A stretch of DNA of 64,000 nt from Paramecium sonneborni (GCA_905182985.1 CAJJDN010000057.1:128417-192416), one strand, 5' to 3'. Positions 47,648 to 59,760 are shown, counted from the stretch's first letter. Numbers and translations: made by a program. The notes: a model not told the origin generated them from the letters alone.

Positions 47648-49226
47648 ATGCTTTTTAGAGTTTCAGGAAAAATTGCATCAAAGGTATAATTTAAAAGATT
47701 AGTGTAGTCCTAATTCAGATTCTCTACAGTGAGAGCCTAATTACATGATTTATTATACAGAGATGATAAATCCTCTGATCTTTACAAACTTGCAGCAGGT
47801 TGTCCAAAATCTGCTGTAGGATAACAAGGAAGTGAGATTAGAGAATAGGAAAGAAGATATGAGGTAACAAAACTTTCAAATGGTATCACTGTTTTGACAG
47901 AAAGTGCTTCATCTCCCTCTAGAGTAGATGTTGGAATTCTATTGGATGTTGGTACAAGAGATGAAACAAATGAAACATCAGGATCTTTATTATCAATAAA
48001 GAATACTTATTATAAGACTGTGTTAAATACAAATGAGACAATTAATTAGTATAGAATAAGCACCTAATATATTTAGTGGTGTCATTCAATAGTCTGGAGG
48101 TGAATTTGAAATGGATTATGATTAAGAGAATACCTACTTCAAAGCACATTGTTTAGCTCATGATGTTGTAGATGTGTTCAAAGTAGTAGCTGATTGTGCA
48201 TTGGAGCCAAGATCAGTAGTAGCTGCAAATTCTGCTATTGAAAAAAATTATGGTACACATAATTTAGAAAATATAATTAAAAGTAAAATTAATTAAAGAT
48301 TTAATTTAAAGGTGGAGAAGGATTTAATGAAACCATTTTTAAAACTGCATTTGGTTTAGCTGGTTTGGGTATGCCATTAAGAGGATTCAAAACTAATATT
48401 GGCAATTTGAGTGCATATACAATTTAGAAGTTTTAATTGGAAAATATTAATCCATCAAAAATTATTGTAGCTGGTGCTGGAATCTATAATCATACTGAAT
48501 TTGTAAGTTTAGTTTAAGATTCTCTTGGATTCATTCCAGCAGGTTAAACTGGTAAAGTTAGAACATAGACATAATATGTTGGAGGTGAAGTAAGAAATTT
48601 AACTGATGATAATGAAATTGCAATTGCTCTCTTATTCCCATCAGCTAATTGGACAAATTCATAAGCTGCAGTATATTAAGTTCTCAACGCTCTTTTAGGA
48701 TTACAAGGAAGTGCTCAATCTAGATTATAAAGAAATAGTATTTATTCATTTCATAACACATAGTCTTAAATAAAAATTCTTATGCTGATGTTGTTGAAAG
48801 TTTGAACTTTACTTTTTCTGATGCAGGATTATTTGGAGTAAAAATCATAGGTTCAGCTGACAAAGGATCTGAATTACTTGGCAGTGTAGTTAATGAATTG
48901 AAAACACTTACAGGACCTATTTCAAACACTGAATTAACCAGAGCTAAAAATATCCTCAAAACTCAATTGTATTTAGCTCTTGAAAGAACTTCAGACAGAT
49001 TAGAAGAAGCAGCTAAAAGCGTAGAATTATTAATTTATTTATTTAGTTGAAAGTATTCAATGCAATTAAATTAAATGATTACGCATCATACATTGACGCT
49101 GTTACATCTGATTAAATTAATAAAGCTGTTGTAGATTTATTGAAGAACCGACCAACTTTAGTGGCTGAAGGAGGATTAGCCAACAGATTACCTACATTCG
49201 ATTAGGTATTGAATCAATTAAAATGA
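47648..49226 (+). CDS. MPPA: mitochondrial processing peptidase alpha subunit
   Basis: 489 aa after introns of 28, 29, 26 and 26 nt (last 49020-49045). Basic Ser-rich transit peptide (MLFRVSGKIASKVQFKRL). The M16 fold begins VTKLSNGITVLTESASSPS and VDVGILLDVGTRDETNETSG. The beta-subunit zinc motif HxxEH is absent; the equivalent place reads LLSIKNTYYKTVLNTNETIN. The alpha-specific glycine-rich loop is present (GEGFNETIFKTAFGLAGLGM), as is ISNTELTRAKNILKTQL. The subunit binds presequences and partners with MPP beta in the matrix to remove transit peptides. Confidence 0.93.
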
Positions 49227-49506
49227 TTCTATAATCAAATTATACAATCTAAAATATATTATTAACATATTTAATCTATTAATTCTATTCTTCAACTTTT
49301 AAAATATAATTTCATTTATATCTATTTGATTTTTTCAAAGCCATTCTATATTATTTATAAATTTTTTTCATTACATTTTATTTTCATTATTTCTTTTAGG
49401 TAATATATTTTCCTTAATAATCCCATAAGGATTTTATTTATTAAAGTTCAATCTCTTACAATTTTCAATTTTTTAAAGAATGTAAGAAAAGTAATTATTT
49501 AAAAAA

Positions 49507-50338
49507 ATGAATTAAGAAATGAAATAAAAAGATCAAACAATAATTCTTATTCATCAACCAAAGAATCACCCTTGGACTGAAATTTAAATGGCTCATGAGC
49601 CAACAACTCATGCAAAAAATAAAGAGTTTAAAGAAAAGTATTTATCATCATGTTTTGATGAAACTTATGATTTGTCAAATTAAGAAATTAAGGAATGGTG
49701 GGAGTTAAGAGTTGAATTATATCCTTTGTATTCTCATGAAGATGAAAATTGTGTGAAAAGAATAAAAGGCTTATGGTATTTATTAACAGATAGTGATTTG
49801 GAATAAATTAGAAATTAAAAATGGACTGAGTTTGGTTTTCAGTAAGCCGATCCAACTACAGATTTTAGAGGTGGTGGAGTATAATCATTAGATGATATTA
49901 TAAATTTTGTGAGCGATCATAAAGAAACAAAGGTGAAAGAAATGTGTAAACCATAAAATGACTTTTATTTTGCAGCATCATCAATCAATATAACTTTTTT
50001 TATTAAGAGATTTTTTCATTTGCAAGAGTAGCTTGATGAAAGAGATAGAAAGGTATGATGCTGAAAATTTAATTTTCTAGGAAATAGCAGATAGAGTAGC
50101 ACTTAAAAATTTTTGTAGATCTCTTGTTCGGGAGGATAATCTTTGGAAAAAATTGCATTAATTATTGCTTTCAGATCTCTTTAATGAATGGATGGCTCTC
50201 AAGAATAGAAGACCAGAAACAACAATCATGGATTATGGACCTATTTTAGAAAGAGTTAAATAAAAAACTAAAAGAACATTTCAAACTAGACTATTTAGCA
50301 ATCTAAAGTAATTAATTGAGTTTTATCAATCATTATGA
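49507..50338 (+). CDS. ELMO domain-containing protein
   Basis: 267 aa after one 28-nt intron (50053-50080). The ELMO domain spans about residues 60-240: IKGLWYLLTDSDLEQIRNQK, then EFGFQQADPTTDFRGGGVQS with the conserved Asp-Phe-Arg-Gly, and LFNEWMALKNRRPETTIMDY near the end. ELMOD proteins act as GAPs for Arl2/Arf-family GTPases; the WxxxGFQ..DP.TDFRG block is the expected active region with its key Arg. Start MNQEMKQKDQ at 49507. An N-terminal NPWTEIQMAHEP precedes the domain. Confidence 0.88.
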
Positions 50339-50800
50339 TTTATGTAAATCAAACTATTACATCAATAAAATAATTTTTTTATTGATTATTGATTTTAATA
50401 TTTAAATTTAATGGTCTTTTATTGGTCTTTTGTCTTACGATATCCATTTTCAAATCTGTTATATTTTATAATTTAGACCTTCAAATTAAGGTTTATGAAA
50501 TATTTATGTTTTATTAATTAATCAACTAATCTATTCAAATGACAATATAATTAAGAATTCATACACAATTAAAATAATAATTAGAAATTAAGTTATGTGA
50601 ATTAGAAAGATTTTTAAATCTTAAACTAGAGAATTATATTTTCAAATAAAAAATATATAAAAATGTAAAATAAGTTAACTTTAAAAATTAATAAATTTAG
50701 TTATCATACACTATATTTCTAGGAATATGGAAAAAAAATATAGTTAATGGTATTCCTTCATTTTTTAACAACTTAAAGTAAGGGTGACTCAACAATTAGC
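50339..50800. other. spacer, nothing recognised
   Basis: About 460 bp of AT-rich DNA between convergent 3' ends. Confidence 0.4.
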
Positions 50801-51445
50801 TCAATTAAAAGGAGGAATCATTTGTCTAGCTAGCAGATTTTTTAATAGTGAGTTTCCTTCATCTTGTATAATTGTAAGTTACATAAAGAAATATCCTAAT
50901 GTCATCCTCCATAAATTCTTATACTTCTATTTTTTCTAGAACTTTCATAATGAGATATACACAATTAGTTGATTCAAAAAATTCATAAATTTTAGGGCTA
51001 ATCCATTTAGAGAAGCTTTCTAAATAGTTTCAATCTCTTTGTGAATTTTCTAGTTTTCTAGTTAACCTTTCTAAAGCATTTACAAGAAAATTTGATTTTA
51101 GTTTCTCTGTTGATCAAAGTACAAACCTTTTTATTTTTTATAAAATACTTTGGTTGTTTTGTTTTTATAAAAGTTTATCGCTCCACTATATGAATCAAAT
51201 ATTTGAAACCCCTTGAATGTAATTTTACCTCCAAGAAATGATTTAAGCATTTTCATATTTGAAGCATTTCCTTCAACTCTAATTTTATCTAATATAAATC
51301 CATTTATTTCACGAAATAACCATGTCATCATAGACTTCAAAGAAAGATCAAAGGTTAATGAAACAAATTCACTGCTCATTTTCAATGATCTATCATTAAC
51401 TTTTAATTAAAACGATTTTCTTTAAATTGAGCAATTTAATCCCAT
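50801..51445 (-). CDS. putative N-acylated protein (MGLNCS), unknown
   Basis: 205 aa after a 27-nt intron (50936-50962) that is 3n long and carries an in-frame TGA. The N-terminus MGLNCS fits dual N-myristoylation (Gly2) and palmitoylation (Cys5), predicting membrane attachment. The rest is a mixed fold (KMSSEFVSLTFDLSLKSMMT; FLGGKITFKGFQIFDSYSG) with a helical C-terminus ending LARQMIPPFN. Not recognised; KMSSEF.SLT faintly recalls TRAPP Bet3 but the alignment does not continue. The 5' part recurs at 52160-52556 as a contig overlap. Confidence 0.6.
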
Positions 51446-51929
51446 TTTAATTAGGATATCTTAAAAATAATAAAAAGAATAATTTTTAGATATTTCATCT
51501 TATTTTAATATAGATTTGAAAAGCTTACTTATTTTTATACTATTTATACCAAAACTTAAATTTTAACCATTTTAAATTGAAAAAAAAAATCTTGAAAAGC
51601 TTCTAGAACTTGTGTTTTAATTGAAAACCGATTAAATCATTTAAAAAATTAAGATTTCCCCAAAAAATTTTTTTGCATAAATTATATAATTATATAAATT
51701 TATTGGATGTAGCCTTAGTATTTAAAGACTTTATAATATTGCTAATAAAAGTATTAGACAATCCTACCTAATCAGGATGTAAAGTTCGTATATTTCTTTA
51801 TTAAACTAGACCCTTGTACAAAGTAATCAAATTACCTAAATTTTCGCTTAATATGAAATCTTAGTTCAGTTGTTGATCTAAAATGCATTATTTTGTAAGT
51901 CGGAAGCTTTAAGATAAAAAACTATTTAG
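51446..51929. other. divergent promoter region between acylated-protein and SANT genes
   Basis: About 480 bp, AT-rich, also present as 52557-53040. No specific motif recognised. Confidence 0.35.
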
Positions 51930-52158
51930 ATGTTAGAACAATTAGAAAAACAAGATCATGCATCATTATACAGTATTGATTTGTCATAATTTAATGACAA
52001 TCCTCTCGCAATTGAAGTCTCTCCTTTATAAAGTTCTTTTTAACTTCCTCTGTTAAAGCAATATAAAACCTTATTAGAAAGCATTAATAAAAATTTTGAC
52101 GATAAAATAGTTATACTTAAAAAATATATTCCTCTTATTTAAACTAGTTATTTACCTT
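51930..52158 (+). CDS. GON4L/SANT-like gene, 3'-truncated contig copy
   Basis: Identical to the first 229 bp of the complete gene at 53041 and cut by the N at 52159. Not counted as a separate gene. Confidence 0.7.
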
Positions 52159-52159
52159 N
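52159..52159. other. assembly gap (single N) 4
   Basis: Single N between the copies of repeat D. Confidence 0.9.
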
Positions 52160-52556
52160 TCTAGTTTTCTAGTTAACCTTTCTAAAGCATTTACAAGAAA
52201 ATTTGATTTTAGTTTCTCTGTTGATCAAAGTACAAACCTTTTTATTTTTTATAAAATACTTTGGTTGTTTTGTTTTTATAAAAGTTTATCGCTCCACTAT
52301 ATGAATCAAATATTTGAAACCCCTTGAATGTAATTTTACCTCCAAGAAATGATTTAAGCATTTTCATATTTGAAGCATTTCCTTCAACTCTAATTTTATC
52401 TAATATAAATCCATTTATTTCACGAAATAACCATGTCATCATAGACTTCAAAGAAAGATCAAAGGTTAATGAAACAAATTCACTGCTCATTTTCAATGAT
52501 CTATCATTAACTTTTAATTAAAACGATTTTCTTTAAATTGAGCAATTTAATCCCAT
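52160..52556 (-). CDS. putative acylated protein, 3'-truncated contig copy
   Basis: Duplicate of 51049-51445 cut at the N at 52159; C-terminus missing. Same locus as the complete gene. Confidence 0.65.
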
Positions 52557-53269
52557 TTTAATTAGGATATCTTAAAAATAATAAAAAGAATAATTTTTAG
52601 ATATTTCATCTTATTTTAATATAGATTTGAAAAGCTTACTTATTTTTATACTATTTATACCAAAACTTAAATTTTAACCATTTTAAATTGAAAAAAAAAA
52701 TCTTGAAAAGCTTCTAGAACTTGTGTTTTAATTGAAAACCGATTAAATCATTTAAAAAATTAAGATTTCCCCAAAAAATTTTTTTGCATAAATTATATAA
52801 TTATATAAATTTATTGGATGTAGCCTTAGTATTTAAAGACTTTATAATATTGCTAATAAAAGTATTAGACAATCCTACCTAATCAGGATGTAAAGTTCGT
52901 ATATTTCTTTATTAAACTAGACCCTTGTACAAAGTAATCAAATTACCTAAATTTTCGCTTAATATGAAATCTTAGTTCAGTTGTTGATCTAAAATGCATT
53001 ATTTTGTAAGTCGGAAGCTTTAAGATAAAAAACTATTTAGATGTTAGAACAATTAGAAAAACAAGATCATGCATCATTATACAGTATTGATTTGTCATAA
53101 TTTAATGACAATCCTCTCGCAATTGAAGTCTCTCCTTTATAAAGTTCTTTTTAACTTCCTCTGTTAAAGCAATATAAAACCTTATTAGAAAGCATTAATA
53201 AAAATTTTGACGATAAAATAGTTATACTTAAAAAATATATTCCTCTTATTTAAACTAGTTATTTACCTT
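52160..53269. repeat. direct copy D2 flanking N gap
   Basis: Second copy of 51049-52158, continuing into the unique 3' part of the SANT gene. Confidence 0.85.
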
Positions 53270-54015
53270 AATAATATCAAATTAGTAAGGTTAGGTGTAA
53301 ATTTACACCAGTGGATGAAGACTTATTATATCAAGGTTTATAAAAACATGGAAGCAAAAAATTGGAGGCAATTTAAAAAGAATTTTTATGGGAAAAAACT
53401 CTTAAATAAATAAAAAATAAATACAAAAACTCGATTTGTAGCAATGCATAAATGAACAAAATTAAAACTTGGAAGCTTAGTTAATATGAATATTTGAATT
53501 AAAAAGAAGTATAACAATTTATTAAAGGAATTTAATGGTTCGGAAAAGATAAATCTCAGCTTATTCATAAATTCTTTGTTACAACAAGAAGTTCAGATTT
53601 TTTGAATAAGTAAATAAATTTATGCTATTTTTTAGTGAATTAATTAAAGCTGATTAATTATTGAAAAAAAGAAAAAAACACAACATCCCAGAATCATATC
53701 CAACCTATTATGAATAATTATGGAATGCAGAAAGAAAGAAAATATAATTAAAAGTAATTTTTTTGAGTAATTAAGCAAATATAAAAAGAAGAATTACCTA
53801 CATATGATAAATTCTTTAATTTGTCATAAGAGTATTCAAATAGTTTTTGTAAATCAAATTTTGAATTCAGTAGATTAGGAGGCTACAATACTTAGTTTTC
53901 TATCCAATTACAATAAGCAAACCAAATTTAATAATAATAATAGTAATAGAAAGTTTAGACTCCCTTCGAAGTTTGGAAAAATGCAATTAGTTCTTTGCCC
54001 GAATTAAAAGGCTGA
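53041..54015 (+). CDS. SANT/Myb-like protein related to GON4L
   Basis: 308 aa after introns of 26 nt (GTAAAT..TTTTTAG) and 22 nt (GTAATT..ATTAAG). One SANT repeat at about residues 85-130: CKFTPVDEDLLYQGLQKHG, KKLEAIQKEF, KTLKQIKNKYKN. The FT..DEDLL..GL..HG..K..AIQ spacing is that of the GON4L/YY1AP family. A second SANT-like segment follows (LNQKEVQQFIKGIQWFGKDK). The C-terminal third has a Gln run and ends TPFEVWKNAISSLPELKG. Probable nuclear, chromatin-related; exact role unknown. Confidence 0.7.
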
Positions 54016-54067
54016 AAATTAATAGTATAATCTAATATATTTTTGTCACATCATAGTAATTAAATAT

Positions 54068-54530
54068 TCAAATTTTTAAATGCCTTGAATAGTGTTATAC
54101 ATTATTAGTAAAAATTTTTTTTAAATTGTTTCTATTCCTTAATTTAATAGAGATTTTCACCGACTATTTATTGTCCCAATAGATTGTTTTCTAAATTTTA
54201 AATAGCATTAATTATTCTAAATTCACGAATTAAATAAGCTTAGTATTTATTGAGCTCTTAAATAGTTAAAAATCCTTTAATAATGTTTTAAATTTTATTT
54301 TCCTGTTCCATTCATCATAATTTTAAGAATCTGGTATATACTTAACAAAGTTTGAATCTATAGAAAAATAAGAGTTAAAATTAATCACTAATTACTATGA
54401 ATATCATATTTCAGGTATCATTTTTTTGTTTTTATTAGTGTTTTCAATAAGGATATAGTTATTTCTGTTATCTTTTAGAATATGAACAGAGGATTAGCAT
54501 TAAAAATAGTATTTTCTGGTTTTTCTTTCT
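54068..54530 (-). pseudogene. gene relic with in-frame TGA
   Basis: A protein-like frame runs from about 54530 (PIKERKTRKYYFQ) to TGA 54068-54070 (YSRHLKI end) and includes NYDEWNRKIKFKTLLKDFQL. It is broken by TGA at 54404-54406 with no GT..AG pair nearby that would remove it, and has no good start. It could be a decayed gene or an exon of something I cannot assemble. The opposite strand also has a long open frame, which weakens the case. Confidence 0.3.
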
Positions 54531-55121
54531 TTAATAGGCTAATTAATTTTATGAGTGAATAAATGAATATATAAATCATAGTTACAAATTTAATTTATAA
54601 TCTTCAATTTAAGCCTTTTTAATATTTAAGACATCACTTATTATTAAAATTGAAGTACATGACTTATCCAACATATTTGAGGTATTGGTATATAAACCTT
54701 AAAAATATTAATATTAAATCTGTAACTAAAAAATTATAAAGTTTTAGCATTATCTTATATTTTATTTAAAGATATTATCTTAAATTCTATAAAGTTTATT
54801 TAATGACATAAGAAGGTTTAAAAACGTCAATTTGAAAAATTTTTAACTAGAATTTACATGTAGACAAAGAAGTTCAAATACTAATTTTCTTATAATTTTT
54901 AATTTAATTACTTGATGATGTACACCCATTTAATTTCAAATACTTAAAAGAAATACAATTCTTTTTGATATTTTGATAGTTTAGATAAATGAGAAATGGG
55001 TATTATTTGTTTAAAGAAACTAGAAAAATTTGATTTAATTTCATAATTGAAAAAATATTTAATAGAAAAAATTACCTTGCAAATTTTTGACTTTTATTTT
55101 TATTTTTATTATAAAATAAAA
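54531..55121. other. spacer, nothing recognised
   Basis: About 590 bp AT-rich, no supported feature. Confidence 0.35.
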
Positions 55122-55465
55122 ATGACTGATTAAGCCAATTTGATTACTTATATTATAAAGTTAGAAGCCACTTACACAAAATTGAAATAAAAAATAACAA
55201 GAGAGAAGAATATGTTCAAAAGTGTTCTTTAAAAGTATAAATTTATTAAATTAGTGTATCGTAAAATTTAGGTGTAAAATGTAATGAATCCTATTTTGAT
55301 TAATTGATTATTTAAGAAGAAGATCCTCTAACTAATTGGAATGTTTTACTAAATAAATAAGATGATGTAATTAGAATAAGGTAAGGTATTGCCAAAAAAG
55401 AAGCAATTCTAATAAAATAAAAAAGTAAAAGAAGAGCTAAAGAATAAATACAATAATAAAGTTGA
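55122..55465 (+). CDS. small coiled-coil protein
   Basis: 107 aa after a 20-nt intron (GTATAAATTTATTAAATTAG). Helical N-terminus (ANLITYIIKLEATYTKLKQ), a middle with EEDPLTNWNVLLNKQDD, and a Lys/Gln-rich helical end (IAKKEAILIKQKSKRRAKEQ). Soluble, no membrane segment, family not recognised. Confidence 0.5.
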
Positions 55466-56698
55466 TTGTAGTGATTTTAATAGATTATTATTCTATAAAA
55501 GTATTCATAATTATTTTCAAATAGAATTTGATATATATATCCATATTTTTTACATATTTTTTTTGTTTAATAATAACATTTTATAAAAATTAATGAATAA
55601 ATTGAATTACTATTTAATTATAAATATATATAATTTATTTTTATGCTATTTAAAATTTATGAGTCGATCATCATTATATTGAATATAGTTATTATGTAGG
55701 ATTGAAATATAGTTTATCCTAGATTTATGTAAGGAGATCATAAACTATGAAAAGCTCCTTCATAATGTAAATTCACAATACATAAACAATAATGAGTCGA
55801 ATATCATTCATAACATTAAAAAAAAGTTTATTCATTAATGAAAAATGATATTTGTTCTCAACTTTTAACATTAATCAGTATTTACTATTTATTTTTGGAT
55901 TTAAATTTATTAAGATTAAACCTTTTTATTGGTCTACTCATCCAAATTATTGAAAAGATAAAAACTATAATTTAATACTTACCATACTTTCGAATTATGA
56001 TATTGGATATTTTCTGCTTTCATTATCATTATGTTTGACAAACTTCTATAAGTTGTGCAGAAAAGTGGTTGAAATAATTAGAATAATAATATAGATATGA
56101 ATAATTTTTTATCGGTAGCAGGATAAAACACAAGTTCTACTCTATGTTTGCATTTTATTATTTTATTTTGGTGTTTTTACATTTACTTTTTCAAAATTTG
56201 TATCTTAAAAAATATATAAGTATTATGGTAATTTAAAATCAACATAAAATTTAAAAATATCATAATAGGGTTGAAATATTCAATTATTTTATAATCAACA
56301 AGAAAAACAGAACAATTTCTTCTCATTTAAATATTTAGGCCTTTGTTTAACCTAATGTAATGTATTCAATAATCCAAAATTACAAATTTTGAATTAAAAT
56401 ATATTGTATCTGCTTCAAACAAACAAAAAAACCTTATAATATTATATTTTATTTAATAACAACAATTTTTTTTTTTAATATTATAGAGATTTTATTTTAA
56501 TTTATTTTCTAATCATTTTTTTATTGTTCTGGACAATCTAACAAATCAAATATAATTTTTACCTGTTGATATATTATTTTAGTTTCAAGCATCAATTAAA
56601 TTATTTTATTATTAAAATATATTAAAATCTAATTATTATGAGTTTAAATTGAAATTAGCTAAGAGTTCAATAAAGAATTATTAATATTTTCAAAAATA
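55466..56698. other. long spacer, nothing recognised
   Basis: About 1.2 kb, one of the longest gene-poor stretches in the window and extremely AT-rich (long T and A runs near 56200-56500). No gene, repeat family or RNA that I can support. Confidence 0.4.
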
Positions 56699-59355
56699 AT
56701 GATGTAAGATGAAATGAAAAATCAATTTTTAATTCTAAGTCCTTCCTAAAGTTATGATGGAAGTATTATGTATCGAATTGCTTAAGCCTAGGATAAACAA
56801 CAATTAAGACAATTAAAAAGAAAATTATTTTCAAGTTGGAAAAAGAATAAGTATGTCTCATCCTAGACAACCATCATATGAGGTAGAAGGGGATAAGGCA
56901 CCTGCTTTTGAAACTTTTGACTTAAAAGCACATAAGCAAAACAGAGGAATTACTTGGTAATTTCGTAGTCAAAGGTAATAAACTAATGTAAAAATTAATA
57001 ATACAGAAGTCAATAAATTAAAAAAAAAATAACATAAGGTACTTGTATTTATTGAAAAATTAAAAAAAAACTTAAATCTAAGAAATAAATAATTTAAAAT
57101 TATTAACTCATTACTTTTTTCTCCTTTAAACATTGGAAAAACAGTCTATAAGAGTTCAGTTTAGCCTTCATTATATGTAGTTTGGAATTTAATTATTTTT
57201 TTTTTTTGTACTTTACTATTAATTGTATCTCCAGTCGAATACATCTATTAATAAAATAGCTACTAAAATTATTTATTTGCTATCATGATTATTCTAGTAA
57301 TTTTAGATTAGATTTATAAATATACATCTCAACTTTATGAAGAGGAATAGTTGGAAAATAATAAATAATTTCTTGAATTTATTTTTGGATCAACAAATAT
57401 TTTGATAGATACATCTTGCATTATTTTACTTTCAGTATTAATACTATCTGAGAATGAAATTATTAAGATAATCAGTTTATTTATAATAAAATTTGTAATT
57501 TTTAAGAAGATAATGCTTACATTTAATAAGAGAATTTATTATGAATTAAGTGATTTAAAAATCTAAACGATTTCAATCTTGCTAACATGTCACTTTTTTA
57601 CTTGTATCAATTTACGTTAAACATTTATAATAAATTAAAAAGTAGCAGAAGTTTAAGAAATACTAGGTTAGTATTTGATTATTTATCTTAATTATGTTCT
57701 TTAATTCGGAAATATATAATTAAACACCGAAGATGACACATTATAAAATTAAATATTCAATAGATGTACAACATTGATTCTTTTGTTTTACAAAATATTG
57801 ATCTTAAAACTCATAATATTAAATTCTCTTGATTTTTTCTAAGATTTCAAGAAGCTTAAAGATTTAAGATTGCTTTAAAAGTTTCTATACAAATAAAAAG
57901 TTTCTTAAAAGTTAAAAGATTAAATTTCAATAAAGTTAGAAAAAATTATATTTTAAACTTAAAATTATAAAAACATTGAGAATTATTTTGAATAATGCTT
58001 AGAAAAAGAATCAATATTTTAAGAATTTAAGGAATAAAAGTTAGTAAACTTTGTAAATTAATTTTCAATATTTTCTAAATTTTCTAAATTAACTAAATAA
58101 TAAATAGCTTAAAATTTGTCTCCAATAATCTTAAATGTAAATGATAAATTAGTATGCAATTAATTTGGTGATTAATATAATATATATCTTATATATTAGG
58201 GTAAAGTAGCTCAAGGACTTTCAGAGAAAATATCAGAATTTTAAAAAAGCTTTAAGGGATAATGTTTTGGTTAATATTCTTTTTTTACAGGCTAAGAATA
58301 AAAAAATTAAATAACAAGTTTAGATTACTGTCTCCTTTATAAATTAAGTAGAGATACATTTCTAAAGATTATATCATCTAATATTTAAGATTTAGTATTA
58401 TTATTTCATTTATATAAGGAAATTGCTACCTTTATTAAGGATTAAGTTTTATTTAATAACAATTATTAAATAATAGACTCATTTTGCCTATATTGTTAAG
58501 AAAAAGCCCATTTAATTATTAATTGCCCTAAAATTCACTTAACATAAAACAATGTTGGTTTTTATGATAAATATCTTTATTCTCCCTATTAATTTAGAAA
58601 GTCATGTAATAATTAATTAATATTGAATAGATAATAGAAGAATCAAAAAAAATTAAGATTATAAACGAAATCATTTTAAATAATTAATTGAGAATAAAAT
58701 TAAACTTTATTCAATTTAAGAAAGCTCCTCTGATATGGATTAGCTATCCCTTAGCAATAATGAGTTAAACATAGAAAACAAAGAAACAAAATATCAAGGA
58801 GATTCTTGTAATAATTTGTTGAATGAAATCAATAATGAAAATTTTATATAAAACAGTTAAAAAGATTAACAGTATCAAGATATAATTTCATTAAATTAAT
58901 CCTAATAACAACAACAAAAAGTTTAATCTAAAAGTTTTTTTGATTAGAAAATTTCAAATATAATGAATAAGGCTCATTCTTTAAATTTAATACCTTCATT
59001 ATCAAGTAATGCAAGTCCTATTGTAAAGATATAGAATCCAAGTTTGCCAACTATTACTGAATTTTTAAATTTAGTTAGTCATGTAAATATTGTTGATATC
59101 AAAATATATTAGAATCCATACATGGAAAATATTTATAAAATAGATTTAGATAGAATATAAGACTTCAAAATTTATTATCCTGAATACAATATTTTTGTGG
59201 TGCTGTTTAAGTAAATTATATGAAATATTTTTGTTAGATTGAAGAGAAGTTTAAGAAGAAATTAGGAATAAAAAAGTAAACTCACAATTAATTAAAGTTT
59301 AGCATTAAAAATAGGTAAGATTATTTAAAAGAGCGATAAAATTAGGAAATTATGA
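56699..59355 (+). CDS. cyclic-nucleotide-gated-channel-like protein, unusual pore
   Basis: 862 aa after introns of 16 nt (56851-56866), 25 nt and 27 nt (59211-59237, 3n with in-frame TGA). Cytoplasmic N-terminus, then six hydrophobic segments starting VVWNLIIFFFCTLLLIVSP and including VIFKKIMLTFNKRIYYELSD in the S4 region. The pore should precede S6; there the protein reads YVLQFGNIQLNTEDDTL, with no GYGD. A C-linker follows, then a cNMP-binding fold (LSPIILNVNDKLVCNQFGDQ; YLIYQGKVAQGLSEK; GQCFGQYSFFTGQ). The ciliate-typical Cys/His block DSFCLYCQEKAHLIINCPKI comes after it. Probably an ion channel or channel-derived subunit of the surface or ciliary membrane. Confidence 0.75.
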
Positions 59356-59760
59356 GTGTTAATAAAATATAAATTAAATTTATAAAAAGTATTTTATTAT
59401 TTTGTAAATCCTGAGATTAGTTGAAAAATATTTGTAGATATGTTAAAATGTTAATATCATAATTTTTCACAAAAAGGTCAAAAGTCCTTCCCTTCTTTTT
59501 TTGAATGAAAGTTATGTTTAAAAAATTCCCAATAGTACAAAAATTGTAAATAAGAGACTCATCAGCCAATAATAAATTTAATAAAGCAATTGTTCATCCA
59601 AGGGATTTTAATATGGTTTTTTATTGTTGATTTTAGTTTTCTTTTTAGTTCATTCCTTATTATATTTAATTAATCAATAAGTTAGAATATAATTTATTAT
59701 TTTATGCAAAATCCTCTTAACTCATAATAAAAAAGCATAAAATAAATTATATCTGATTTA
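59356..59760. other. spacer, nothing recognised
   Basis: About 400 bp AT-rich. Confidence 0.4.

Larger units (their letters stand above)
51049..52158. repeat. direct copy D1 flanking N gap (contig overlap)
   Basis: 1110 bp repeated at 52160-53269 (offset 1111) around the N at 52159. Carries most of the acylated-protein gene and the first 76 codons of the SANT gene. Confidence 0.85.
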
